Part shown: piece by piece, positions 37,034 through 46,019 of the stretch
Layout: every line of letters starts with the position of its first letter
How positions within the stretch are numbered: the stretch's first letter is position 1
Assembly: GCF_002104995.1 (NCBI RefSeq)
Contig: NW_024468250.1
Span: 682,001 to 746,000 of the forward strand
DNA from: Linderina pennispora
Lineage: Eukaryota > Kickxellomycota > Kickxellomycetes > Kickxellales > Kickxellaceae
Direction of reading: 5' to 3'
Length of the DNA stretch: 64,000 nt
Position numbers and translations under genes: made by a program
Notes under the pieces: model-generated
Seen by the model: only the letters and a program-made list of their open reading frames with translations
What the model was told of the DNA's origin: nothing
Database searches by the model: none

Positions 37034-37052
37034 TTTATGCGACCCGTGTAAA
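37034..37052 (+). promoter_or_regulatory. 19-bp conserved upstream element, F-box copy 4
   Basis: Identical 19-mer, 171 nt before the ATG at 37205. The following 25 nt match copy 1 rather than copies 2 and 3. Confidence 0.55.
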
Positions 37053-37204
37053 CGAGTGAGATCGAGTATTGTGGATAGTAGAGTAGGATTAGGGAAATGT
37101 GGACAAGGATTGACGTGCATATGACAAATGGAGGGTGTCAACTGTTGCTGACAAGAACCGAATTTCTTTTCCACTCCTCTTCACAAACTCGCTTTTTCAC
37201 ACTA

Positions 37205-38938
37205 ATGGCGAACTGGGCAACACTGAGACCATATATTCTTCGGCGAATGGTCAATATACTTGGCAACCGTTTGTTTCTGGACAATCCTGATCATGTCAAC
37301 ATCTATATTTCATTCCTCCAGCTTAACCAGGTTTGCCAATACTGGAGAGACACTATAAAAGAGAGCCTCTATACTACCGCGATTATCTTGTGCCACAAAC
37401 CAACAGCTGAGCAGTTGCTCCTATATGGCAACCCATCTGATTCAGACCAACTCGCATCCAAAGGCATACATCTCGCAACCTCATCACCACACCCTATTCT
37501 ATGGAGAACAAACATCTCGAATATTGTGCAATTAAAAAGCAGCAACTATACTCAGAGATTGATTATCTCATCTCGAGACTGTACCATCGATTTTCCTTCT
37601 CTTGGAGATATCCTCGAAATATTTGAATTCAGCACTGTCGAATGGCTTAGATTGGAAACAATACTTTTTATTGAAGATCCACAGATGGCAAAGCAGGATT
37701 CCGACACCAAACTCCCAATGGCCGACGATGTCAGAATACGGCTGTCACAGACCTCACAATACTTTATAAATCACCTCCCTCATGTGAAGCATTTGATACA
37801 TGATGTATCCAGATATCTATTGAATAATCCGCCAGCATTCCCACTTGGTGATATGTTGAACTTCTACTTGCCACAGCTGCAAACAATAGCTTTGCCCGAA
37901 TTTACACATCCACAACTCGATCACACATACTTTTCCTCATATCTCGCTAAGTTGGATCTTCACATCAACAGTGAGAGTGCTGAGCATATCCCTAGAGTTT
38001 TTGCACCTTCATTGGTGACACTGTGGTTATATTATTCTGATATTGCACACTCGTGGCACATCTTCAGAGGTAGCCTGCCTGGGTCGGTTATCTTCGAAAA
38101 CCTTACAAAGCTTGAAATCTATCATAATCCTAAAATATCTGAGTCAGTAGATGAATCAGACACATACCTTCCCTCTATATCGTTTCCAAAGCTGAAGGAT
38201 TTGCGATTACAATACTATCCATTCAATGATTCGAACACCCTCGCTTTATTCAAGAACGCACCAATACAGATTGCAACTATCGTTGACATGGTTGATAAAG
38301 TCCGACACTCTGAGATAACCACCTTCAGAGATATTCAGGCTCTATGCATTTCTATGAGAAACTGGGAAGATAGTGTGCATGACAAAACTACGGTGTCTTT
38401 CGCAAAGGATCTTTTCGGCAAACCGTTCTCTACCTCTATCGCTGAAATACGTATTGACACAAGCCTACCAACCCCACTCCCTGATACGATTCTGTGGACA
38501 AAGTTAGAAAAACTGTATCTCCAGTTTCCGGTTTATCTCTCCGACCTCATTCATATCCTTCCTCAGCTTCCTCATCTGCGCTGGCTTCTTGTCGGAGCCA
38601 TATACAACACTGGAAATAGCCCTGAAAATACAGAATCAGCACCCATTTGGAGCAGCACCCTCACTCAACTTATCTTATTTTCAAGCGTTGTTCATATTCC
38701 GACGATTCCATCTCTTGACGCAATGTGTACTTTAGTCTCTGGATTACCCTCCCTCCTCAAGTTGGCTGTCCCCGACGATATATTATCCACAGTAAAAAAT
38801 GCACTTTCTGAACGTGGCGTTTCCCATGAATCGAACGAAAGGGTGCCTCAGGTTGTTGGATATCTTCCTGCTAGACTGGCGTATTATCTTGAACGTGGCA
38901 TTCCTTATACTGATAACCAAGGCGGCCAGAGTACATAG
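37205..38938 (+). CDS. F-box/leucine-rich array gene, copy 4 (intact)
   Basis: Intact 577-aa frame, MANWATLRPYILRRMVNILGN. An upstream in-frame ATG at 37097 would add 36 residues, but these lie in the conserved non-coding leader of the other copies, so I use 37205. F-box-like LQLNQVCQYWRDTIKESLY, then Leu-rich body. In the 5' half it pairs best with copy 1 (NHLPHVKHLIHD, FPLGDML). The 3' flank keeps a degenerate form of the block found after copies 1 and 2. It is the last member; the next gene, GEM1, faces it. Confidence 0.7.
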   Translation: MANWATLRPYILRRMVNILGNRLFLDNPDHVNIYISFLQLNQVCQYWRDTIKESLYTTAIILCHKPTAEQLLLYGNPSDSDQLASKGIHLATSSPHPILWRTNISNIVQLKSSNYTQRLIISSRDCTIDFPSLGDILEIFEFSTVEWLRLETILFIEDPQMAKQDSDTKLPMADDVRIRLSQTSQYFINHLPHVKHLIHDVSRYLLNNPPAFPLGDMLNFYLPQLQTIALPEFTHPQLDHTYFSSYLAKLDLHINSESAEHIPRVFAPSLVTLWLYYSDIAHSWHIFRGSLPGSVIFENLTKLEIYHNPKISESVDESDTYLPSISFPKLKDLRLQYYPFNDSNTLALFKNAPIQIATIVDMVDKVRHSEITTFRDIQALCISMRNWEDSVHDKTTVSFAKDLFGKPFSTSIAEIRIDTSLPTPLPDTILWTKLEKLYLQFPVYLSDLIHILPQLPHLRWLLVGAIYNTGNSPENTESAPIWSSTLTQLILFSSVVHIPTIPSLDAMCTLVSGLPSLLKLAVPDDILSTVKNALSERGVSHESNERVPQVVGYLPARLAYYLERGIPYTDNQGGQST

Positions 38939-39139
38939 CTCGCCCGGGTAAAGTAGGTTCTATAATAAATACTACATCGTTTAAATATATTCTTACCCTT
39001 GTTGGAATGCATATGTTCGATATTTTTCGCATATGCATTTGTCGTCATGGTGTGTTTATCGCCCGATAAGCTGATGCCAGAGCTCTGAATGTGCAACGAA
39101 AGAAAAGAAGGCGTTTATTTCAGTATGTAGGGTAATTTT

Positions 39140-41298
39140 TCACAATTCTTTTCTGCTCAGCGGCGCCGACGCAGACCGCGAGTGTATTACATGGTTCCAC
39201 CAGTACCTGATTGCCTGGTAGGCAACAACCGTCGACAGCAGACCCACCCCCGCCAAGGCCGTGACGCCAATAATCCGCGTTACCGACCACGAGTTTGGCC
39301 GCGACAGCAGAACCGCGGGCGTAGCCGACGCCGGCACCCGGGTGATCGCGCCCATGCGCTGGAACACGTTCGCCATCTGCGACTCGCGCACCGAGACGTA
39401 CACGGGCGCCGTCAGCTTCAGCTCGCGGCAGTAGATATCCGGCGGCTGCTCCGACCGCTGCTCGACGTAGTCCAGATCGCTCTTGGTGGCGACGAAAATG
39501 GTCGGCAGCGAGTCCAGGGCGTAGTTTTTGCGCAGGTTCGTCAGGTACGAGAACGAGTTCGGGTCGCTCGAGTCGTACACCATTACCAGGAGATCGCAGA
39601 TCTCCAGCTGCTTGCGGCTCTGCAGGACGCTGGTGTCGTAGGGCCCGAATTCCTGCATCACCAGGTACTTTTCCGAGCCCTTGACGTCGACTGAATTCAC
39701 CGTGGTCATTGATCGTGTCGTTGGCACGTAGTCCTCGCTGTGTGGCTTTTTGGCGAACGCGTCTATCAGCGATGTCTTTCCCGAGCCATGCGCGCCCACC
39801 ACGTAGCAGAGGAACACGTTGCGCTGCAGTTTGCCCTTCTTGCGCTTCCGCAGTGCGTTGGCGCTGGGCGACCCGCTGCGCCGGGGGACTAGCCGCAGGC
39901 CGTCGCGGATATCGCCCGGGAACCCAAAGTACGCCAGGTACGCCAGTGTCTGCTTGTGGTCGAGCAGCGTCGTCATGCTCCACTGCGCCAGCCAGCCCTC
40001 GAGGGTCACAGAGCCAGCGGCATTCGTCACTGTCGACTGCGGGAACTTGCCGCGCTTCCACGGAATGCCCGGCGACAGACTGAAGATGTTGTCGAGCTCC
40101 TCCTGGCAGAAGGCACTGTCGCCGTCCGCGTCGTACCGCTTGAAGATCTCGGTCAGGAATGCGTAGCCGTTGAGGCTGAGCTCGACGCAGCAGTCTGCAG
40201 GCACGTCAAACTCGGGGCACAGGTAGTCTTCGCGCAGACTCAAGTCATCACCGTAGCCAAACTTTCGCAGCACCATCCAGGTTGTCTCGACACGGCCGCG
40301 CTGAATAAACAGCAGGTGCAGGTACAGAAATCCCTCGACATTCAGGCCGCCCTCAGTGACGCCGTCGGGGCGACTCGCCTTGACAATCTCCTTCACACCC
40401 TCGAGCTCGCGCTGCTGCAGCGGCGTATTAAAGCACTTGCGCTGGAACTCGTTCAGCTCGTTGTCGTTCAGCATGCCGTCGCCGTCCATGTCGCACAGCC
40501 GGAAAATGCGCGCCAGAGCCTCGGTGCATTTGGGTTTCATGGTGTGGTCACGCGCATCATACAGGGGCCGTGTCGGGTGCAGGACGGCTTTCTGGGCAAA
40601 GTAAAACAGCTCTGAGACGTTCAGCAGGGCCTTGGCGGAGCACTCAACGCAGATCTCAATCTCGCGGTACTCGTTCATGATCAGAACCACCTCCTCTTCG
40701 AGAACCGTGCCCGGGATATTCTCGTCGTCGCGTAGATCGACTTTGTTGCCGACCAGGATCACAGGCAGGTTGATGCCCTGCAGCCGCAGCATCGTGAGCC
40801 AGTGCTCGTGCACGCGCTGGAAGCTGCTCCGGTCGTCGACAGGCGTACACGATGCAGACCACGTTGGCCTTGCGCAGTTCTGTCTCCAGCACTTCCTGGT
40901 CGTCGGCTTTCGGTGATGTGTCGATAATGTGCGTCGTTACGTTCTCTGGTGTGACCTCGGGCGGAATGGTCACCTCGGGGACCACCGCTTGGACCTACAG
41001 GCAGCAGGAAATAAGCGGGCTGTTTATCAGCACGCGGCCATTTTCTTTCATATGCGGCATGCAGCACCAGCACGGGGGGCTGAACGAGGTGAGGGCACTT
41101 ACATTTGCAATAAACGTCTCCTTGATAAGCGCTGTAACCAATGTGCTCTTGCCGACACCATCTACATACGGAAAATTCGTGCGAATTTATAAAGGCTTGG
41201 CAGCGGGTCGTATGGCTGTGGTTTCAATGTCCGCCGCGCCCAGTCGCCGCATGAATCTTACCATCGCCTACTAATACGATGCGAATGTCGTCGCGCAT
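39140..41298 (-). CDS. GEM1: Mitochondrial Rho GTPase (Miro/Gem1)
   Basis: Tail-anchored outer-mitochondrial GTPase with EF hands, acting in mitochondrial distribution and ER-mitochondria contacts. Exons 41298-41262, 41161-41103 and 40994-39140 join as MRDDIRIVLVGD / GVGKSTLVTALIKETFIAN / VQAVVPEVTIPPEVT. GTPase 1 has GDGVGKST and GNKVDLRDD. EF hands read DMDGDGMLNDNE and DADGDSAFCQEE. GTPase 2 has GAHGSGKTSLIDAF and ATKSDLDY. The C-terminal anchor is IIGVTALAGVGLLSTVVAY with a basic tail. One extra base near 40845 (GCCTGTCGAC where the family reads YAVDD) breaks the frame, and correction gives 649 aa, normal for Miro. Divergent from the Hook-CTL gene. Confidence 0.95.
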
Positions 41299-41661
41299 TG
41301 TCCTGTGTAGCCGATTACGCTCTAGCCAGAATCGACGAAATAAATGTTGAAAAAGAGAAAAAGAGAAAAAGTACAGAGAGTGGAGGTAGAAGCCAGGACA
41401 CAAAACGGTATCGGGCAAAAGGGCACGGGCTGGCAAGAGGCAAGGGTCGGCCGTTATCGGGCGCCAGAGCTGAAGAAAAAAAGATTTGATCCCTCATAGA
41501 TTTCCAAAGTCATCTGGTCCAAGCCGTGATGGTGTGCTGACGCTGCACGCGTTTTTGGCACACTTCGTTTCGCCTCGCTTCACAGCAGCTGTATTTCTTT
41601 TCCATCCCTTTTTGTGCTACTATTTCGCTGCTATTCTAATGCACATTTCCCATTGCTAGCA
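41299..41661. promoter_or_regulatory. Bidirectional promoter, GEM1 / Hook-CTL gene
   Basis: 363 nt between divergent starts. Short A-rich and T-rich runs but no confident TATA box. The shared promoter puts the mitochondrial-transport GTPase and the Hook-CTL gene under possibly linked control (inference). Confidence 0.45.
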
Positions 41662-44063
41662 ATGTCGTATACAGAGCCAGAATTCCGGCAAGCATGCCTT
41701 CAATGGGTAAGCAAAAAAGGCAGCCCTAAAGGCGCACTTTCCGCAGCAGTCACACTCCCTACAGGGCACTTTCTCAATGGAGCCAGCGCTCTGCTTTGTA
41801 GGTCAGCCAGCTCGCCAGCAAAGAGATAGCGACCATCGAGTCCCTTGCAGACGCACACATACTAATAGACGCCGTGACGCAGTCGGACCCTGACTACTTT
41901 AGCGCAGCGTCGCTGGTCCTGCCCGGACGGCCAAACGAGCCCAACCTGGACGCACTGGCACAGCTGGCGCGGCTCTTGTTGCGGTACTTTGAGCAGGCGC
42001 TGAACAAGCAGCTGGCGCGCGACTACATCCCCAGCGTGGCCAGCCTCGCCAGCCCGCCGTTCGACGACCTCTGGCGGCTGCTGACGTTGGCGGTGGCAGT
42101 GACATTGCTGGGCGAGCACAATAATGCCGAGCAGCAGTTTGATAGCCTGGATGCAGGCACAAAGCAAGTTTTGCAGGACGGGATTGAGGGGATGTGGGAG
42201 GACGCGGAGGACATTGCGCAGGGCGTGATGGGCGGCAGCAGCATCGTGAGCCATGTGGTGGCGAGCCCGGCAGACAGCATACAGCGGGTTTCGCCAAGGC
42301 TCGAGTCGTCGAATGCTGCGTCGGTGGACAGCTTTGCCAGTGTGCGCACGTCACCGCAGCAGTTCGAGTCGGCATATTCGTCGTTTCCGAACCAGCAGAC
42401 ATTGCTGCATGGCGATGAGCGGCTCATTGACACGGATGAGGTGCTGCGGTACTCGGCACCGTCAATACAGCAGTCGGCAGCGGTTATTGACCCGGTTCTC
42501 GAAGGAACGGCGTCGATAGAGAGCATGCGGTCGTCGGATCTGCTGTCGAGGTTCGGCCAATTGACAGGCTTTGATATTGGTGGGAGCGCATTGCAGGTGC
42601 TTGAGAGCGACAGCGAGGTGTCGTCAGATTCCGAAGAGGAGAATGGTGATGAAGAGGCCAGCGAGACAGAATCGTACGTGTCAGAGTTCAGCCAGGACCT
42701 GGCCACGTACCAGCCGGGCGATGGCATCCTGGGGTATGGAAAGCCCTCGCCGCACGCAGTCACAAAGTACATCTTCGTTCTCAACACAGTGGCGTACCAC
42801 GCCGTCGGCATATACCTTCTGCTATCGACACAGACGCCGTCGTCGAAATCCCCGTATTTTAAAGACTACCGGGACATGGCCGACGCTGTCCTGCAGGTGA
42901 TTGCGGTGTCGCTGGCATCGGTGATTGCAAGCATTGCGTGGATCCAGGCCCTGCGGCACCAGACGCGCAAGGCGGTGTGGATGACGACGCTGGCGGTCCC
43001 GCTGGTCGGGCTAAGCATGGCGGTGTGGGCCGGATCGCAGGTGCTGGCGTTTCCCGGCGTCGAGGGGATGCTCGGGTACAAGATCCGCACGGGGATTGTC
43101 TCAGCAGTGTCGCTGATTCTGGCGGTGCGGTTTGCGCTGTACGTGCGGCAGCAGCGGCAGGACATCGAGCGCAGCGTGGCAGTGGTCAAGCTGGCCAGCG
43201 ACGTGTTGGCAGAGACGCGCGAGCTGTTTGGCTTTGCGGTTCTGCTGCTGGCAATGTACGGCGTGTTTGCGATTGCGTCTGGGATTTATGCGTCGCGGCT
43301 GCCGCTTGTGCAGAGCCTGATGGGGTCGGCGGGCAAGCCCGGGGCGTATGGGCTGCCGGCATACCTGGCGGTGTCGTTTGCGTGGACGTCGGCGGTGGCC
43401 CTGCAGGTGCTGCGGACGGTTGTGTCGATTGTGGTAAGCCAGTGGTACTTCCACAGGCACGATCCGGGAGAGCCGCCGGCGCTACAGACGCTGCAGGCGG
43501 CGGCGGTCTCGGCGCTGACGCGGCAGCTGGGCACAGTGGTGGTCAGCGCGACGCTGCTGCTGGCCGTGAAGACCATGCATGTGGCCGAGCTGCTGGTGCG
43601 GTGGGCAGTCAGTCTTTTGCGCGTCATCCCCGTGTCGCTGGTGTCGCTGGCGCTGGGCCGGCCCGTGTACTTTATCGAGAGCTGGAACAGCTACTCGGCG
43701 GTGTATGCGGCACTGACCGGCAAGGGGTTCTTTGAGTCGTCGAGTGCGGTGACAAGGCTGCTGCGCAAGCACCATCTGCTGCATTCGTCGGTGGTTGGGA
43801 TGCTGAAGTCGTCGCTGACCAGCTATGCGCTGCTGGTGTCGGTGGTGCTCGGGTACTTGCTGGGCACCAAGGCTATGCAGATGCTGTCCATGCACGCGGT
43901 GCTGGTCGCTGTTGCTGGCAGCGCGCTGCCGTTTGCGGTTCTGCAGCTGGTCACCCATGTGGTGTCGTGCACTGTCGAGGCCCTGGTCGTCTGCTATGCG
44001 GTCGATCTGGAGGTGGATGCATGCCACTCCATCAAGGTGGCCGAGGCCATGTCCCTAGCATAG
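41662..44063 (+). CDS. Hook-type N-terminal domain fused to choline-transporter-like (CTL/SLC44) membrane protein
   Basis: 768 aa from exons 41662-41706 and 41802-44063 (95-nt intron), with no frame break. Residues about 5-150 resemble the Hook N-terminal domain (the CH-like fold that binds dynein light-intermediate chain): FRQACLQWVSQLAS, LADAHILIDAVTQSDPDYF, then NLDALAQLARLLLRYFEQ, DYIPSVASLAS and DDLWRLLTLAVAVTLLGEHN. A Ser/acidic linker follows (about residues 150-325, with DSEEENGDEEASETES near 290-305). From about residue 335 there are around ten hydrophobic segments ending in the CTL signature IESWNSYSAVYAALTGKGFFESS and VVCYAVDLEVDA. Both parts lie in one uninterrupted exon, so the fusion is not a gene-model artefact. 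The family transports choline-like compounds; substrate and motor link are inference. Confidence 0.75.
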
Positions 44064-44107
44064 CGGTAGATTTTCTTCTTTTGTAAAACACGATACATAT
44101 GTAAACT

Positions 44108-45505
44108 CTACGCCCACTCGCGGTCCGGCAGAACCACCGGGCCGATCAGCGTCCACGAGTAGAGCAGCATGCAGAGCCAGCTGGTGATGATCTTGACCCA
44201 GACGGCGGTGGTGCTGCGGCCGATGATAATGACCTTGTCCTTGGAGTCGATGCTGTTCCAGTTGGTCAGCAGCATGGCAGCGTACATGGACGCCAGGCAA
44301 AAGATCACGTGGAAGAACGTGTAGTTGTACTGCACGCCCGATCTCTCGTCGTCCTGCTCGTCCTCGTCCTGCGCGTCGAGCGCCGACTCGGGCAGCGCGC
44401 CGCTGGCAACCGCATCGCGCAGGGCATTGGCGCGCAGCTGCGCATTCGTCTGGTGGGTCATCGGCACGTCCTCGTCGTTAGCCAGCGGCTCGTACCCGCT
44501 GTTGTTGCGGATCAGCGTGTTGCCCTTGGTCGCCGCATTGGTCGTGCTGTAGCAGATTGCGCCGATTGTGAAAAACGCCCCCACAATGGCCATGGTGGCC
44601 CGTGCGCTTGCTGCCTTGGCCAGCGGGTTGCACTCGGGCTCGCCGTTGCTGACGTCGCCGGCTGGCGACCCCGCCAGCGCGCTGGTGACCAGGTAGCTGG
44701 CATACGCTGTCACCATCCCGGCCTGGGCCAGGCCTGAGCGCACGTTCGCCTCCTGCACCAGCGGGTGCACTGCGGCCACCGAGACCAGGATGCAGAGCAC
44801 CATGTTGATGGTGATGAAGAACTGGTTGCGCCCGCACCCGCGGTCTGCGAAAAACACATAGTCCACGACCGTCATTGCCGCAAACGCAATGTAGAATGCG
44901 CATGTGCCGCCCACCAGCAGGTACTTCCACAGCGGGCGGCCCGTGTCCTCCCACCGCTCAATGCAGCCTTCTGCCAGGTTGTACGCAAAGTCCACGAGCA
45001 GCACCAACTGTACCAGCAGAAACACAGCCGCCCCCGCCATGGCAATGTACTTGCTGTAGAACTCAAAGAACCCGCTCGGAATCACAAACGACAGCACCGC
45101 CAGCACCAGGTACCCGAATATCTTGACAAACCACAGCCCGTTTTGCACCTTTGCCCGTGGGTTCCTGCTGTCGGTGACGCCATACGTCAGAAATCCCAGC
45201 ACTATGTGCCACAGGCTCAGCGTAAAGCACATGCGGTGCACCGCCAGCGTCCCGTAGCACACCCCCTCGGGACACTTTAACGATATGAAGCCCCACGAGA
45301 TCTTCTTCACCAGGTCGATGCCCCAGCTTGTGGTCATTGCGTAGGCAATCGACGAATTCACAAGGAACATGCCGGCGTACGACAGACGCGTGCCGATGGA
45401 GCCCGAGGGCCTGAGGCCCTTGCAGGCTGCGCACGCGCACGAGCACCCGAGCGACGCCATGCACGAGAGAAACTGGCTCGACATGCAACCGAGAACGACG
45501 CCCAT
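44108..45505 (-). CDS. TMS1: Serine incorporator / TMS1 membrane protein
   Basis: Multi-pass (about ten helices) membrane protein of the SERINC family, associated with lipid scrambling and serine-derived lipids. It opens MGVVLGCMSSQFLSCMASLGCSCACAACKG, the Cys-rich family N-terminus, and continues LSYAGMFLVNSS, MCFTLSLWHIVLG and WFVKIFGYLVLAVLSFVIP. A hydrophilic loop between late helices contains QDEDEQDDERSG. The C-terminus is WVKIITSWLCMLLYSWTLIGPVVLPDREW, diagnostic for the family. The length of 465 aa matches yeast Tms1 (473). Intact frame, no intron seen. It ends 44 nt from the Hook-CTL stop (convergent) and its start is divergent from the PANK4-like gene. Confidence 0.95.
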   Translation of the reverse strand: MGVVLGCMSSQFLSCMASLGCSCACAACKGLRPSGSIGTRLSYAGMFLVNSSIAYAMTTSWGIDLVKKISWGFISLKCPEGVCYGTLAVHRMCFTLSLWHIVLGFLTYGVTDSRNPRAKVQNGLWFVKIFGYLVLAVLSFVIPSGFFEFYSKYIAMAGAAVFLLVQLVLLVDFAYNLAEGCIERWEDTGRPLWKYLLVGGTCAFYIAFAAMTVVDYVFFADRGCGRNQFFITINMVLCILVSVAAVHPLVQEANVRSGLAQAGMVTAYASYLVTSALAGSPAGDVSNGEPECNPLAKAASARATMAIVGAFFTIGAICYSTTNAATKGNTLIRNNSGYEPLANDEDVPMTHQTNAQLRANALRDAVASGALPESALDAQDEDEQDDERSGVQYNYTFFHVIFCLASMYAAMLLTNWNSIDSKDKVIIIGRSTTAVWVKIITSWLCMLLYSWTLIGPVVLPDREWA

Positions 45506-46019
45506 TGTGTTGTAGGAATTAGTGTACAGAAAATATATCTAGAAAAATGTCTGCGTGGAGGAAGAATGCGTGACAGGGGTCTGCTGGCGCCCAGAAACGC
45601 CGCTTTGATGATTGGCAAGAGTCACGTGCGTGTTTCCTTATTTGTCCCGGGACCGCAGCCTGGCATTTCCGTGCGTTTCTCGGAGCAGCGGAGCACACAG
45701 AGGGTCCATGCCCCTGAGGATGGCTCTGCGTTGCTGCTCCGGGCGTGGCCAGAGATAATGCAGCCAAGGCACGCGCACAGGAAGATAAGCAGCTCTTGCT
45801 GAATGCGTATATAAGCGCAGGAAGCGAGGCGCCCCCTTTTCTCTCTCTTTACTCTTCTCCTGTCACGATACCGTCATTAATCTTCCACCTGTTCCTTCCC
45901 CCAACGCTTTGAAAACTGCCCAGTCGCTAGCAAAACAATTCGCCGCCGCTCTACTCCCCCGATCCACTTTAGTTCCTCGCCGATTCCCTCAGCTCTTCTC
46001 CACACTCTCATACACAACC
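45506..46019. promoter_or_regulatory. Bidirectional promoter, TMS1 / PANK4-like gene
   Basis: 514 nt. TATATAAG at 45808-45815 (plus strand) lies 205 nt before the PANK4-like ATG and is followed by a CT-rich tract (45838-45870), a typical start-region arrangement. For TMS1 only a weak AT-rich patch (45530-45545) is visible. Confidence 0.5.

Larger units (their letters stand above)
30095..39010 (+). repeat. Tandem array of four F-box gene units
   Basis: Units repeat every 2202, 2172 and 2566 nt (ATG to ATG). Each includes the upstream element, leader, coding region and, for copies 1, 2 and (degenerate) 4, a shared 3' flank (TGCTACATTGTTTAAACATA). The block from about 32165 to 32277 repeats at 34338-34445. 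Base composition is clearly more AT-rich than in flanking genes. Confidence 0.8.

Noticed and set aside
37097-37204. Longer N-terminus for F-box copy 4 starting at an upstream ATG
   Set aside because: The extra codons lie in the leader shared with the other copies, where no corresponding ATG is kept; MANWATLRP is the common start.
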